A DNA stretch of 64,000 bases from Flagellimonas lutimaris (lineage in GTDB: Bacteria; Bacteroidota; Bacteroidia; Flavobacteriales; Flavobacteriaceae): contig NZ_QXFH01000070.1 of assembly GCF_003581615.1 (NCBI RefSeq), forward strand, positions 62,001 through 126,000. The letters are read 5' to 3'. The notes beneath the pieces are model-generated. The model worked only from the letters and a program-made list of their open reading frames with translations, ran no database searches and had not been told where the DNA came from. Made by a program: the position numbers and the translations under genes. Shown piece after piece: positions 16,413 through 24,618 of this stretch; positions within the stretch are counted from its first letter, which is position 1, and each line of letters starts with the position of its first letter.

Positions 16413-17156
16413 ATGAAAGTAAAAACAATTTTGGTTTCCCAACCGGAACCCAAAGTCGAAAACTCACCTTACTCAAGATTAATTGAAAAAGAAAAAGTTA
16501 AAGTAGATTTTGTTCCTTTCATTCATGTTGAAGGTGTTGAAGCCAAAAACGTTAGGCAACAAAAAATCGACTTAAACAACTTTACGGCAATTATCCTGAC
16601 AAGCAGAAATTCTGTTGATCACTTTTTTAGGATTGCCGACGAAATGCGCTTCAAAGTTCCGGATTCCATGAAATATTTTTGTCAGTCGGAGGCGGTTGCC
16701 TACTATCTGCAAAAATATGTAGTGTACCGGAAGAGAAAGATTTATGTTGGGAAAAGAACTTTTAACGAGTTGATACCTCTTGTGAAAAAATATAAGGACG
16801 AAAAATTCTTATTACCATCTTCTGACTCTTTAAAACCTGTTGTTCCAGAATTGTTGGACGGTATAGGTGTGAATTGGACCCGTGGTATCTTCTACAAAAC
16901 AGTAATCAGTGACCTTTCGGACCTTAGAAATGTTTATTATGATATTTTGGTTTTCTTTAGTCCTTCAGGCATCGAGTCCCTTATGAAGAACTTCCCGGAT
17001 TTTGAACAAAACGATACTAGAATAGCCGTTTTCGGCAATAGTACCGTCAAAGCTGCAACAAGTGCTGGACTAAGGATAGACATACAGGCGCCAACACCTG
17101 AAACTCCGTCCATGACCATGGCATTACAGAAATACATTACCAGCGTGAATAAATAA
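16413..17156 (+). CDS. hemD: Uroporphyrinogen-III synthase (HemD-like)
   Basis: Protein of 247 residues with the two-lobed HemD plan: an N-terminal segment with ILVSQPEPK and ILTSRNSVDHFF, and a C-terminal lobe with VFFSPSGIESL and IAVFGNSTVKAA. The enzyme closes and rearranges the linear tetrapyrrole hydroxymethylbilane to uroporphyrinogen III in haem synthesis. HemD sequences are poorly conserved, so the assignment rests on these motifs and the length. It is the last gene of the operon and is followed by a shared terminator with pckA. Confidence 0.85.
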   Translation: MKVKTILVSQPEPKVENSPYSRLIEKEKVKVDFVPFIHVEGVEAKNVRQQKIDLNNFTAIILTSRNSVDHFFRIADEMRFKVPDSMKYFCQSEAVAYYLQKYVVYRKRKIYVGKRTFNELIPLVKKYKDEKFLLPSSDSLKPVVPELLDGIGVNWTRGIFYKTVISDLSDLRNVYYDILVFFSPSGIESLMKNFPDFEQNDTRIAVFGNSTVKAATSAGLRIDIQAPTPETPSMTMALQKYITSVNK

Positions 17157-17175
17157 AACAACTGGTTAAAAAATA

Positions 17176-17208
17176 AAAAAAGCCCCGAATAATCGGGGCT
17201 TTTTTATT
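17176..17208. terminator. Bidirectional terminator between hemD and pckA
   Basis: Perfect stem AGCCCCGA / TCGGGGCT with an ATAA loop, flanked by an A-run and a T-run. Confidence 0.88.
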
Positions 17209-17209
17209 T

Positions 17210-18826
17210 TTAGAAAGCATACCGTTGCGGTCCTCCTCTTCGAATTTCCTCACTGGCATACGATTCAAACTTTTTAAAGTTTTCCCTAAAAGCATTTGTC
17301 AGTTTAAAGGCTGTTTTATAATAGGCCTCATCGTTGTTCCATGTTGCTCTTGGGCTGAGCACCTTAGTTGGAACTCCTGGACACTCTCTTGGCTGTGCCA
17401 CTCCAAAAACAGAGTGGATATGGTACTTCTCATAATTGTAAAGTCCAAGTTCACCACTAAGAGCAGCACTGATCATTGCACGAGTGTATTTCAGTTTCAT
17501 TCTTGTTCCTACTCCGTAGGGGCCTCCGGTCCATCCAGTGTTCACTAACCAAACGTCCACGCCGGATTCCTTCATTTTTCTACTCAACACCTCTGCATAC
17601 TTAGTTGGGTGCAAAGGCATAAAGGGTGCTCCAAAACAGGCTGAGAATGATGGCTGTGGCTCCACCACACCAGCTTCCGTTCCTGCAACCTTTGCTGTAT
17701 AGCCAGAAATAAAATGGTAGGCAGCTTGTGCGGGAGTAAGTTTGGAGATAGGGGGAAGCACTCCAAAAGCATCAGCGGTAAGGAAAAAGATGTTCTTCAC
17801 ATTTTTCCCGATTGATGGTTGTTGTATGTTTTCTATATGATGGATGGGATAACTGACCCTAGTATTTTGGGTAATGGAAGTATCCGAAAAATCCACTACT
17901 CCATTTTGATCCATAACCACGTTTTCCAGTATGGCACCCTTTTTTATGGCCCCATAAATTTCTGGTTCTTTTTCTTGGGACAAGTCTATTACTTTGGCAT
18001 AACAACCTCCCTCAAAATTGAACACAGTATTATTGGGCGTCCAGCCATGCTCATCATCTCCAATCAATTTTCTGTTGGGATCTGTGGATAAGGTGGTCTT
18101 TCCAGTACCGGACAATCCAAAGAAAATAGCCGTGTCGTCAGATTCTCCAACATTGGCGGAGCAATGCATGGGCAGGGTATTCTTATACACAGGAAGGATA
18201 AAATTAAGCGCAGAAAATATTCCCTTTTTTATCTCCCCAGTATATCCCGTTCCACCGATAAGGGCAATTTTTCTACTAAAGTTGAGAATGGCAAAGTTGT
18301 GTTGGCGAGTTCCATCCACATTTGGGTCTGCCATGAACCCAGGCGCATTGACCACTGTCCATTCTGGGTCAAAATCCTCAAGTTCGTCCTCTGTGGGACG
18401 AAGGAACATATTGTATGCGAACATATTGGACCATGGATATTCATTGATCACCCTTATGTTCATTTTGTATTCTGGATCGGCACAAGCATAAGAATCTCGC
18501 ACGTACAATTCCTTTTCGTTGAGATAGGCAATGACCTTGTCATAGAGCTTATCAAATTTTTCGCTATCAAAAGGAATGTTGATATCTCCCCACCAAACTT
18601 TATCAGAAGTAATATCGTCATTAACAATAAAGCGGTCCATCGGTGAGCGCCCCGTAAACTCACCTGTATTGACAGCCAAAGCTCCCGAGGAGGCTTCTTT
18701 ACCCATTCCTAATTTAATGGTGGTGTCATGAAGTTCGTCCGGAGAAAGTTGATAATTCACATTATCATGGTTTATTCCATACGATTTTAACGAAATCGTT
18801 TTCGTAACTGAAGCAGAATCCTTCAT
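17210..18826 (-). CDS. pckA: Phosphoenolpyruvate carboxykinase (ATP)
   Basis: Protein of 538 residues, normal length for the ATP-dependent family, which converts oxaloacetate plus ATP to phosphoenolpyruvate and CO2 in gluconeogenesis. The kinase-1a P-loop GLSGTGKTTLS (about 237-247) and the metal-binding LIGDDEHGW (about 254-262) are present, with the substrate-binding region TGRSPMDRF near the N-terminus and MHCSANVG before the P-loop. It is encoded alone, convergent to hemD. A TAGTTTTG -7 element lies upstream. Confidence 0.97.
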   Translation of the reverse strand: MKDSASVTKTISLKSYGINHDNVNYQLSPDELHDTTIKLGMGKEASSGALAVNTGEFTGRSPMDRFIVNDDITSDKVWWGDINIPFDSEKFDKLYDKVIAYLNEKELYVRDSYACADPEYKMNIRVINEYPWSNMFAYNMFLRPTEDELEDFDPEWTVVNAPGFMADPNVDGTRQHNFAILNFSRKIALIGGTGYTGEIKKGIFSALNFILPVYKNTLPMHCSANVGESDDTAIFFGLSGTGKTTLSTDPNRKLIGDDEHGWTPNNTVFNFEGGCYAKVIDLSQEKEPEIYGAIKKGAILENVVMDQNGVVDFSDTSITQNTRVSYPIHHIENIQQPSIGKNVKNIFFLTADAFGVLPPISKLTPAQAAYHFISGYTAKVAGTEAGVVEPQPSFSACFGAPFMPLHPTKYAEVLSRKMKESGVDVWLVNTGWTGGPYGVGTRMKLKYTRAMISAALSGELGLYNYEKYHIHSVFGVAQPRECPGVPTKVLSPRATWNNDEAYYKTAFKLTNAFRENFKKFESYASEEIRRGGPQRYAF

Positions 18827-18848
18827 AGTTTAGTTTTAATTGTTGGTA

Positions 18849-18856
18849 CAAAACTA
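18849..18856 (-). promoter_or_regulatory. -7 element of the pckA promoter
   Basis: The minus strand reads TAGTTTTG, a perfect TAnnTTTG, 22 bases upstream of the pckA start. No TTG occurs at the standard -33 spacing. Confidence 0.45.
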
Positions 18857-18890
18857 GAAAATATTAGCTTTTTGACCTTTTAAAACCTGC

Positions 18891-19283
18891 CTAATTGAGT
18901 TCTTTTTGGGTTAAAATGTTATATCCTAAATAAAACCACCCCGAGATCATCAAAACACCTCCAATAGGTGTTAAAAATCCGATGATTTTGAAATCAAAAG
19001 AGGTTAAACTGTTCAAAGCCAACAAGTAAATAGAAAAAGAGAACAAAACAACACCCAAAAGTACTAGGGTAAAAACCATTTTTTTAGCCTTGACAGCTAT
19101 TCCGTTCCATAGTCCCAAAAACAAAAGAAAAAGGGCATGGTACATCTGATACTTTACCCCAGTCTCAAAAGTATCGATTGCCTCAGCATCCACTAATTTT
19201 TCCAGTCCATGGGCTCCAAAAGCACCTAAAATAATCGCCAGCATTCCCATGGCCGTTCCAACCAATAAAATTGTTCTGTTCAT
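18891..19283 (-). CDS. DUF423 membrane protein
   Basis: Small membrane protein of 130 residues with four predicted helices and the DUF423 N-terminal pattern GMLAIILGAFGAHGL, followed by TGVKYQMYHALFLL. The family (for example YwdK/YgdD) is widespread and of unknown function. It is encoded upstream of pckA on the same strand with a 64-base gap that contains the pckA promoter element, so it is probably an independent unit. Confidence 0.88.
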   Translation of the reverse strand: MNRTILLVGTAMGMLAIILGAFGAHGLEKLVDAEAIDTFETGVKYQMYHALFLLFLGLWNGIAVKAKKMVFTLVLLGVVLFSFSIYLLALNSLTSFDFKIIGFLTPIGGVLMISGWFYLGYNILTQKELN

Positions 19284-19362
19284 AACTTTTATCTGCTATT
19301 TTTTTAAAAATATAACATTTTAATACCTTAGTGACCGTTCAATTCAAAAGTAAACAAAACAC

Positions 19363-20736
19363 ATGGTCCGTACTATTTTAGTCGTTGGAGCAGGTAAATC
19401 AACCTCATACCTTCTAGATTATTTCCTAAAAAAATCAAATGGAGAAAATATTCATCTCAAGATTGGTGATATCCATCCAGAGAATATTCCGGATGAATTT
19501 GCCCGACACCCGAATTGTACTGTGTTCCCCTTAGACATCTTTAACGAAGCTGAAAGGAAAAAGGCTGTTTCCGAAGCCTCTATCGTGGTTTCTATGCTCC
19601 CTGCCCGTTTGCACATCAATGTAGCCCATGATTGTATTGAGTTTGATAAACACTTCATCACAGCGTCTTATGTGAGCGACGAGTTAAGGGCCTTGGATGA
19701 AGAAGTAAAGAAGAAAGGTCTTGTTTTTATGAACGAAATAGGCCTAGACCCGGGTATTGACCATATGAGCGCCATGGAGGTTATCGATAGAATCCGAGAC
19801 GCAGGTGGGAAAATGTTGTTGTTCGAATCCTTTACGGGTGGATTAGTGGCTCCCGAGAGCGACACCAATCTTTGGCACTATAAGTTTACTTGGAACCCAA
19901 GAAATGTGGTACTGGCCGGTCAGGGGGGTGCTGCCAAATTCATTCAGGAAGGAACCTACAAATACATCCCATATCAAAAGTTATTTAGAAGAACCGAGTT
20001 TATGGATATTGAGGGTTACGGCACCTTTGAAGCGTACGCGAATCGTGATTCCTTAAAATACCGGGAGGCTTATGGTCTGCAGGATGCATTGACCTTGTTT
20101 CGAGGAACCATGCGAAGGGTCGGTTTTTCCAAAGCATGGCAAATGTTTGTGATTCTTGGAATGACAGATGATAGTTATAGCATCGAAAATTCCGAAGGAA
20201 TGTCTTATCGAGAATTTGTCAACCTGTTTCTCCCCTATTCCCCTACCGATTCCGTAGAACTAAAAATGAGACATTACCTTAAAATTGATCAAGACGATAT
20301 TAAGTGGGGAAAATTACTGGAGTTAAACCTTTTTGACGACTCCAAAAAAATACCGCTAAAAAATGCCTCCCCAGCACAAATCCTCCAATATATCCTTGAA
20401 GATAGTTGGACGTTAAAAGAGAACGAAAAGGACATGATTGTGATGTACCACAAGTTTGGTTACGAATTAAATGGGGAAAAGAAACAAATTGATGCCAATA
20501 TGGTGGTGATTGGTGAAAACCGAAAGTATACTGCTATGTCCAAAACAGTTGGTCTTCCCGTGGCAATCGCTACGCTCAAAATATTGAATGGTGAGATTAA
20601 AACTCCAGGTGTTCAAATTCCAATTAACAAAGAAGTATACAAACCCATTCTAACGGAGCTACAAGCCAGCGGCATTCAATTTAAGGAATACGAAGCACCT
20701 TATTTAGGATACAACCCTGATTCTGTAGCGAGTTAG
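19363..20736 (+). CDS. Saccharopine dehydrogenase family protein
   Basis: Protein of 457 residues with an N-terminal Rossmann motif (VVGAGKSTSYLLDY), a conserved NEIGLDPGIDHMSAME segment and a saccharopine dehydrogenase C-terminal domain, including a TGGLVAPESDTN stretch. It matches the lysine-pathway branch that interconverts saccharopine with aminoadipate semialdehyde and glutamate. No lysine-ketoglutarate reductase lies beside it, so the direction (catabolic more likely in Flavobacteria) is inference. An Lrp/AsnC regulator gene starts 48 bases downstream on the same strand and may respond to the amino acid involved. Confidence 0.85.
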   Translation: MVRTILVVGAGKSTSYLLDYFLKKSNGENIHLKIGDIHPENIPDEFARHPNCTVFPLDIFNEAERKKAVSEASIVVSMLPARLHINVAHDCIEFDKHFITASYVSDELRALDEEVKKKGLVFMNEIGLDPGIDHMSAMEVIDRIRDAGGKMLLFESFTGGLVAPESDTNLWHYKFTWNPRNVVLAGQGGAAKFIQEGTYKYIPYQKLFRRTEFMDIEGYGTFEAYANRDSLKYREAYGLQDALTLFRGTMRRVGFSKAWQMFVILGMTDDSYSIENSEGMSYREFVNLFLPYSPTDSVELKMRHYLKIDQDDIKWGKLLELNLFDDSKKIPLKNASPAQILQYILEDSWTLKENEKDMIVMYHKFGYELNGEKKQIDANMVVIGENRKYTAMSKTVGLPVAIATLKILNGEIKTPGVQIPINKEVYKPILTELQASGIQFKEYEAPYLGYNPDSVAS

Positions 20737-20784
20737 TACCTTTTTTATTTTCAATATCTTTAGCTTCAAATTAAAATCGAAGTT

Positions 20785-21255
20785 GTGAAAAACAATAACA
20801 ATTCAGTGAAAATTGATGGTATTGACAAGAAAATCCTAAGGTACCTTATGGAGGATGCTCGCAAACCCATTCTTGAAATCGCTAGAAATATTGGGATTTC
20901 CGGGGCGGCCATTCACCAGAGACTTCGCAAACTGGAGAGCTCAGGACTAATCGCCGGCTCTAAATTCGTTATCAACCCGAAGGTTTTGGGCTATTCTACT
21001 ATGGCCTACATTGGTATTTATTTGGACAAGGCCATGACCAACCCGAGAGCAGTAAAACAATTGGAAGAAATTCCAGAAGTATTGGAATGCCATTACACTA
21101 CAGGAAACTGGTCCATACTCATAAAAGTACTCTGTAGGGACAATGAACACCTAATGCAAGTGCTCAACAAAAAAATACAGCAAATAGATGGGGTCTCCCG
21201 CACAGAAACCTTTATCTCGTTAGATCAACAAATTGATCGACAAATACGAATTTGA
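20785..21255 (+). CDS. Lrp/AsnC family transcriptional regulator
   Basis: Protein of 156 residues with an N-terminal AsnC-type helix-turn-helix (about 12-60: DGIDKKILRYLMEDAR, then IGISGAAIHQRLRKLESSGL) and a C-terminal RAM effector domain ending in the usual TFISLDQ region. It starts with GTG; no ATG is available in frame near the expected N-terminus. The family binds amino acids and controls their metabolism. The upstream saccharopine dehydrogenase-like gene is the likeliest local target. A TATCTTTA -7-like element lies just before the gene. Confidence 0.92.
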   Translation: MKNNNNSVKIDGIDKKILRYLMEDARKPILEIARNIGISGAAIHQRLRKLESSGLIAGSKFVINPKVLGYSTMAYIGIYLDKAMTNPRAVKQLEEIPEVLECHYTTGNWSILIKVLCRDNEHLMQVLNKKIQQIDGVSRTETFISLDQQIDRQIRI

Positions 21256-21258
21256 TAT

Positions 21259-21289
21259 TTGTATTCAATCTAAATAAATATTACATTTG
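21259..21289 (+). promoter_or_regulatory. Consensus promoter giving a leaderless transcript of the 106-residue protein gene
   Basis: TTG (21259-21261), 20 bases, then TACATTTG (21282-21289). The ATG follows four bases after the -7 box, so transcription would start at or next to the start codon. Confidence 0.7.
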
Positions 21290-21293
21290 ACCC

Positions 21294-21614
21294 ATGAATG
21301 TAATACTTCAGTCTACATATTACACCCTTTATCAGGCCACAAACGAGCGTTGTTTTTATATTGATTTTGGTCAGAAAAAAATTCGCATGCCTTTTTGCCA
21401 ACTTCTTTCACTACGCCATAAAGTCATGAGCATTGACATCGAAGACCATTTTGATAGTGACTTGAACACACACGGATTTGAAGTTCTCACGCTTTGCAAT
21501 AAAGAGCATCTCTTTATTCTCAATACTTTAGAGGTTTTAGATTTAAAAAATCTTGTGGAATATGGTTTTATGGCCATTGGTCTTTCCTCAAAAACCGAAG
21601 CATTAAACCTTTAG
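21294..21614 (+). CDS. Small cytoplasmic protein, function unknown
   Basis: Protein of 106 residues that I do not recognise. It has no signal peptide or membrane segment. It begins with a beta-rich stretch (YYTLYQATNERCFYIDFGQ) and carries three Cys residues (20, 35 and 68) that do not form a clear metal site. A consensus promoter ends four bases before its ATG, which supports the gene and its start and indicates a leaderless mRNA. It lies between an Lrp regulator and a ferritin gene, with a 110-base gap before the ferritin. Confidence 0.7.
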   Translation: MNVILQSTYYTLYQATNERCFYIDFGQKKIRMPFCQLLSLRHKVMSIDIEDHFDSDLNTHGFEVLTLCNKEHLFILNTLEVLDLKNLVEYGFMAIGLSSKTEALNL

Positions 21615-21724
21615 CTCAACTATTTTAATCCAGTCTTAGTTGCTTTTTAAATAAGGGGCTGAGCTATTTCAAACAGATAAAATTCTGTAACTTGTAGAGT
21701 TCAATCACATTAGAGATTATTATT

Positions 21725-22243
21725 ATGAAAGATATTGCAAGACAAAGTATGAGCATTAAAGTGGAGTCCATGGATATGCTCAACGCACAAATAAAAATGG
21801 AAGCCCACGCTTCAGCCCTCTATTTGGCCATGGCCTCTTGGTGTGAGCAAAATGGCTTTTTTACAAGCGCCAAGTTTTTCTATAAACAAACCGAAGAGGA
21901 ACGCGAGCACATGATGAAGATTTTTAACTTTTTGATCGACACCGGCGGAAATCCAATATCTCCAGAGGTTACCAATATTAATCATGACTATTCTTCCATT
22001 GTAGATGTTTTTGAATCTACCTTGGAACATGAAATCAAAGTGACCAAATCCATTCACAACATTGTAAAAAAAGCACGAGAACTTGGCGATATTACTGCCG
22101 AACGTTTCTTGGATTGGTTTGTTATGGAACAGGTCGAAGAAGAAAACACGATTCGGGATATCTTGGATATGATCGAGGTAACCGGAACCGAAGGTGTAGG
22201 GCTACAAATGATCGATAACCAAGTGGCAGAATGGATTGATTAA
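21725..22243 (+). CDS. ftnA: Ferritin
   Basis: Non-haem ferritin of 172 residues that oxidises Fe(II) and stores the mineral in a 24-subunit shell. Ferroxidase ligands are visible: Glu26 (in KMEAHASALYLAM), Glu59 and His62 (in TEEEREHM), Glu103 (in LEHEIKVT) and the EQVEEE cluster at 135-140. It starts at MKDIARQSMS; a start at the internal Met9 is possible. A shared terminator and a REP-like element separate it from the convergent metallopeptidase gene. Confidence 0.95.
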   Translation: MKDIARQSMSIKVESMDMLNAQIKMEAHASALYLAMASWCEQNGFFTSAKFFYKQTEEEREHMMKIFNFLIDTGGNPISPEVTNINHDYSSIVDVFESTLEHEIKVTKSIHNIVKKARELGDITAERFLDWFVMEQVEEENTIRDILDMIEVTGTEGVGLQMIDNQVAEWID

Positions 22244-22281
22244 ATAAATCCAATCACAATTACCAAAAAGAGGCAGTTTTT

Positions 22282-22361
22282 CGTCAACCTGAACTTGTTT
22301 CAGGTTCTCATAGTAATTTTTTATCAGTTTGATGAGATTCTGAAATGAATTCAGAATGACG
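22282..22361. repeat. REP/BIME-like element: two inverted copies of a hairpin unit
   Basis: The left half (22282-22313) starts CGTCAACCTGAACTTG and the right half (22331-22361) ends TTCAGAATGACG. The right half reverse-complemented matches the left at about 24 of 31 positions. Each half also folds alone: CCTGAA/TTCAGG with a CTTGT loop, and TTCTGAA/TTCAGAA with an ATGAA loop. The inverted pair is the usual form of a bacterial interspersed mosaic element. Such units are common between flavobacterial genes; I see no other copy and no REP transposase in the window. Confidence 0.75.
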
Positions 22362-22381
22362 ACTTTTCAACACATACAATT

Positions 22382-22412
22382 AAAAAAGGGAGCCGTTTGG
22401 TTCCCTTTTTTT
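22382..22412. terminator. Bidirectional terminator between ferritin and the metallopeptidase gene
   Basis: Stem AAAAAAGGGAGCC / GGTTCCCTTTTTT with one mismatch-type pair and a GTTT loop; a T-run on each strand. Confidence 0.85.
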
Positions 22413-22433
22413 TGTTTAATTTTTAATCACATC

Positions 22434-23135
22434 TTAATCTCTTCCTCCAAAAATCTGTAGTGCCCAGTAAAGCAGGGATGCCAAAGCACCCAACGCTGCC
22501 ACCAAATAGGTCCTTGCAGCCCATTTAAGGGCATCTTCCGCACCTGAGTATTCTTCTTGGGATACCATGTTCTTTTGTTTTAACCAGACCAAAGCCCGTT
22601 TACTGGCATCATATTCCACTGGAAGGGTAATAAAACTGAACAAAGTAGCAAATCCCATCATGATCAATCCGGCTACCGCGATATAAAAACCTATACCACC
22701 AGCCACACCGGTTGCCGCCATCAACATAATACCGCCAAACACCACCCAAGTGGACATTCCAGAGGTAACACTTACTACAGGAACCAACTTAGAACGCATG
22801 GTCAACCACTCATAAGCCTGTGCATGCTGTACCGCGTGTCCGCATTCGTGGGCGGCCACCGCAGCTGCAGAAGCATTGCGTTGGTTGTAAACCCCTTCAC
22901 TCAAGTTCACGGTTTTGTTTTTTGGATTATAATGGTCGGTTAACATTCCAGGAGTAGAAATTACCTTTACATCCCGAATACCATGGTCATCCAACATTTT
23001 CTGAGCAATCTCAGCACCGCTCATGCCATTACGCAAATGAACCTTTGAATATTTTTTGAACTTACTCTTCAATTTATTGCTCACCATCCAGCTGATCAGG
23101 GCAATTCCACCGATCAATATATAATATGTCATCAT
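22434..23135 (-). CDS. Zinc metallopeptidase, YugP-like (membrane)
   Basis: Protein of 233 residues from the ATG of MMTYYILIGG. An N-terminal membrane helix (about 3-19) is followed by a soluble zinc-peptidase domain with HECGH at 96-100 (AAHECGHAVQHA) and then two or three membrane helices near residues 120-175 and at the C-terminus. This matches the neutral zinc metallopeptidase family (YugP). The family's substrate is not known to me; membrane protein quality control is a plausible role. The in-frame upstream extension of 12 residues is probably not translated. Confidence 0.88.
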   Translation of the reverse strand: MMTYYILIGGIALISWMVSNKLKSKFKKYSKVHLRNGMSGAEIAQKMLDDHGIRDVKVISTPGMLTDHYNPKNKTVNLSEGVYNQRNASAAAVAAHECGHAVQHAQAYEWLTMRSKLVPVVSVTSGMSTWVVFGGIMLMAATGVAGGIGFYIAVAGLIMMGFATLFSFITLPVEYDASKRALVWLKQKNMVSQEEYSGAEDALKWAARTYLVAALGALASLLYWALQIFGGRD

Positions 23136-23179
23136 AGCCTTATCTCTTTTATATGAATATAAATATACCACATAAAAGC

Positions 23180-23206
23180 AAAAACCCCGCCAAATAATGG
23201 CAGGGC
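23180..23206 (-). terminator. Terminator downstream of alanine dehydrogenase
   Basis: On the minus strand, CCCTGCCA / TGGCGGGG with a TTATT loop and one G-T pair, followed by TTTTTGCTTTT. Confidence 0.7.
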
Positions 23207-23232
23207 TCTTTTACTGTCAAAATGTTAGTTTG

Positions 23233-24333
23233 TTAAGCCGGTACAGGCTCTAAGTGAAATGTCTCGGCAATTTCTTTGTAAACTATTTCACCTTCAACAA
23301 TATTCAACCCCTTTTCCAAGGACTTATCTAATTTACAAGCACTTCGCCATCCCAAATTAGCCAATTTTAGCACATAGGGCAGTGTTACATTCGTCAAGGC
23401 AACAGTAGAAGTATAAGGCACTGCCCCTGGCATATTGGCTACACAGTAATGGACCACATCATCGATAATATAAGTGGGATCCTCATGGGTCGTTGGTTTG
23501 GTGGTTTCCACACATCCGCCTTGATCCACCGCTACATCCACAATAACGGTTCCCGGATGCATGTCCTTGAGCATGTCCCTAGTGATCAAGTTAGGGGCTT
23601 TTGCTCCTTTTAAAAGGACACCGCCAATTATTAAATCGTTCGTTTTTATATGATTTCTGATATTGAACTCGTTCGAAAAACCGGTCACCACATGGCTCGG
23701 CATAATATCGTTCACGTATCTAAGGCGTTTCATGTTTACATCCAAAATGGTTACGTGGGCACCCAAACCTGCTGCCATTTTAGCAGCCTGAATACCCACG
23801 GTACCCGCTCCGAGAACCAAAACGCGACCTGGGGAAACTCCGGGAACTCCTCCCAAAAGCACACCCTTACCTTTCACAGGTTTCTCCAAGTATTTGGCTC
23901 CTTGTTGGATGGCCATTCTTCCTGCTACTTCCGACATTGGGGTAAGTAGAGGCAAGGTTCCATCTTCATCCTCTACAGTTTCATAAGCTATACAGATAGC
24001 CTTACTTTTTATCATAGCATTGGTCAAGGCTTCACTCGATGCAAAATGAAAGTAAGTAAACACGATCTGTCCTTCTTGGATTAGATTGTATTCTTCAGCG
24101 ATAGGCTCTTTTACCTTTACGATCATATCGCTCATGGCATACACCTGACCGATGGTGTCCAAAATAATGGCACCGACCTGTTGGTAATCCTGATTAAAAA
24201 AACCACTTCCTTCACCTGCACCGGACTGCACATATACGGTGTGGTTGTTCTTTACTAATTCAAATACCCCGGCTGGCGTCATGCCGACCCGGCTTTCGTT
24301 GTTTTTGATTTCTTTAGGTATCCCAACAGTCAT
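23233..24333 (-). CDS. ald: Alanine dehydrogenase
   Basis: Protein of 366 residues (start at MTVGIPKEIK) with the Ald/PntA N-terminal substrate domain (GIPKEIKNNESRVGMTPAG) and an NAD-binding domain (VLVLGAGTVGIQAAKMAAGLGA). It converts L-alanine to pyruvate and ammonia, or the reverse. The family's conserved HEDPTYIIDDVVHYCVANMPGAVP-type region near residue 280 is present, with the catalytic Asp in it. The 285-base upstream region is AT-rich and holds several AGGGGTTAA-like motifs that may be operators. Confidence 0.95.
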   Translation of the reverse strand: MTVGIPKEIKNNESRVGMTPAGVFELVKNNHTVYVQSGAGEGSGFFNQDYQQVGAIILDTIGQVYAMSDMIVKVKEPIAEEYNLIQEGQIVFTYFHFASSEALTNAMIKSKAICIAYETVEDEDGTLPLLTPMSEVAGRMAIQQGAKYLEKPVKGKGVLLGGVPGVSPGRVLVLGAGTVGIQAAKMAAGLGAHVTILDVNMKRLRYVNDIMPSHVVTGFSNEFNIRNHIKTNDLIIGGVLLKGAKAPNLITRDMLKDMHPGTVIVDVAVDQGGCVETTKPTTHEDPTYIIDDVVHYCVANMPGAVPYTSTVALTNVTLPYVLKLANLGWRSACKLDKSLEKGLNIVEGEIVYKEIAETFHLEPVPA

Positions 24334-24404
24334 AATGTTGTTTTTAATGGTTGATGGGTCAAAGTTGAACAAAAAAATCAGATTAAAACACAAAAAATCG
24401 ATAA

Positions 24405-24575
24405 AAATTAGGGGTGAATGAGTTAAATAAGTATTTTTTAACTATTATACCCCCTTTTTTATAGGGGTTAATATATTTTTTGATTATTTTTTAATTTTAA
24501 CCCCTACTTTTTTATGGGTAAACATAATATAAAATGAAAAAGCATGCCGATCAGCATGCTTTTTAGGGGTATTTC
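24405..24575. promoter_or_regulatory. Cluster of AGGGGT(T)AA motifs upstream of ald
   Basis: A 9-bp perfect inverted repeat, AGGGGTTAA (24463-24471) and TTAACCCCT (24497-24505), lies in AT-rich DNA. Further copies of the core occur at 24410 (AGGGGTGAA), 24449 (ACCCCC, opposite strand), 24514 (TGGGTAAA) and 24565 (AGGGGTAT). It covers most of the gap between ald and leuS and could be operator sites for a regulator of ald. No protein gene is seen here. Confidence 0.4.
24537..24564. terminator. Terminator downstream of leuS
   Basis: Perfect palindromic stem AAAAAGCATGC / GCATGCTTTTT with a six-base loop. It lies 55 bases after the leuS stop on the minus strand, which reads into a T-run. Confidence 0.8.
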
Positions 24576-24618
24576 TATAAAATCTTTAAATAATTAAGCT
24601 AATAATACTGTTTTGAAA

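Noticed and set aside
18018..18646. Long plus-strand ORFs inside pckA
   Set aside because: They are antisense shadows of a highly conserved gene; codon content mirrors pckA.
24531..24564. ATG with a ten-codon ORF upstream of the leuS end
   Set aside because: The sequence is the palindromic terminator itself, and its short ORF follows from the palindrome.
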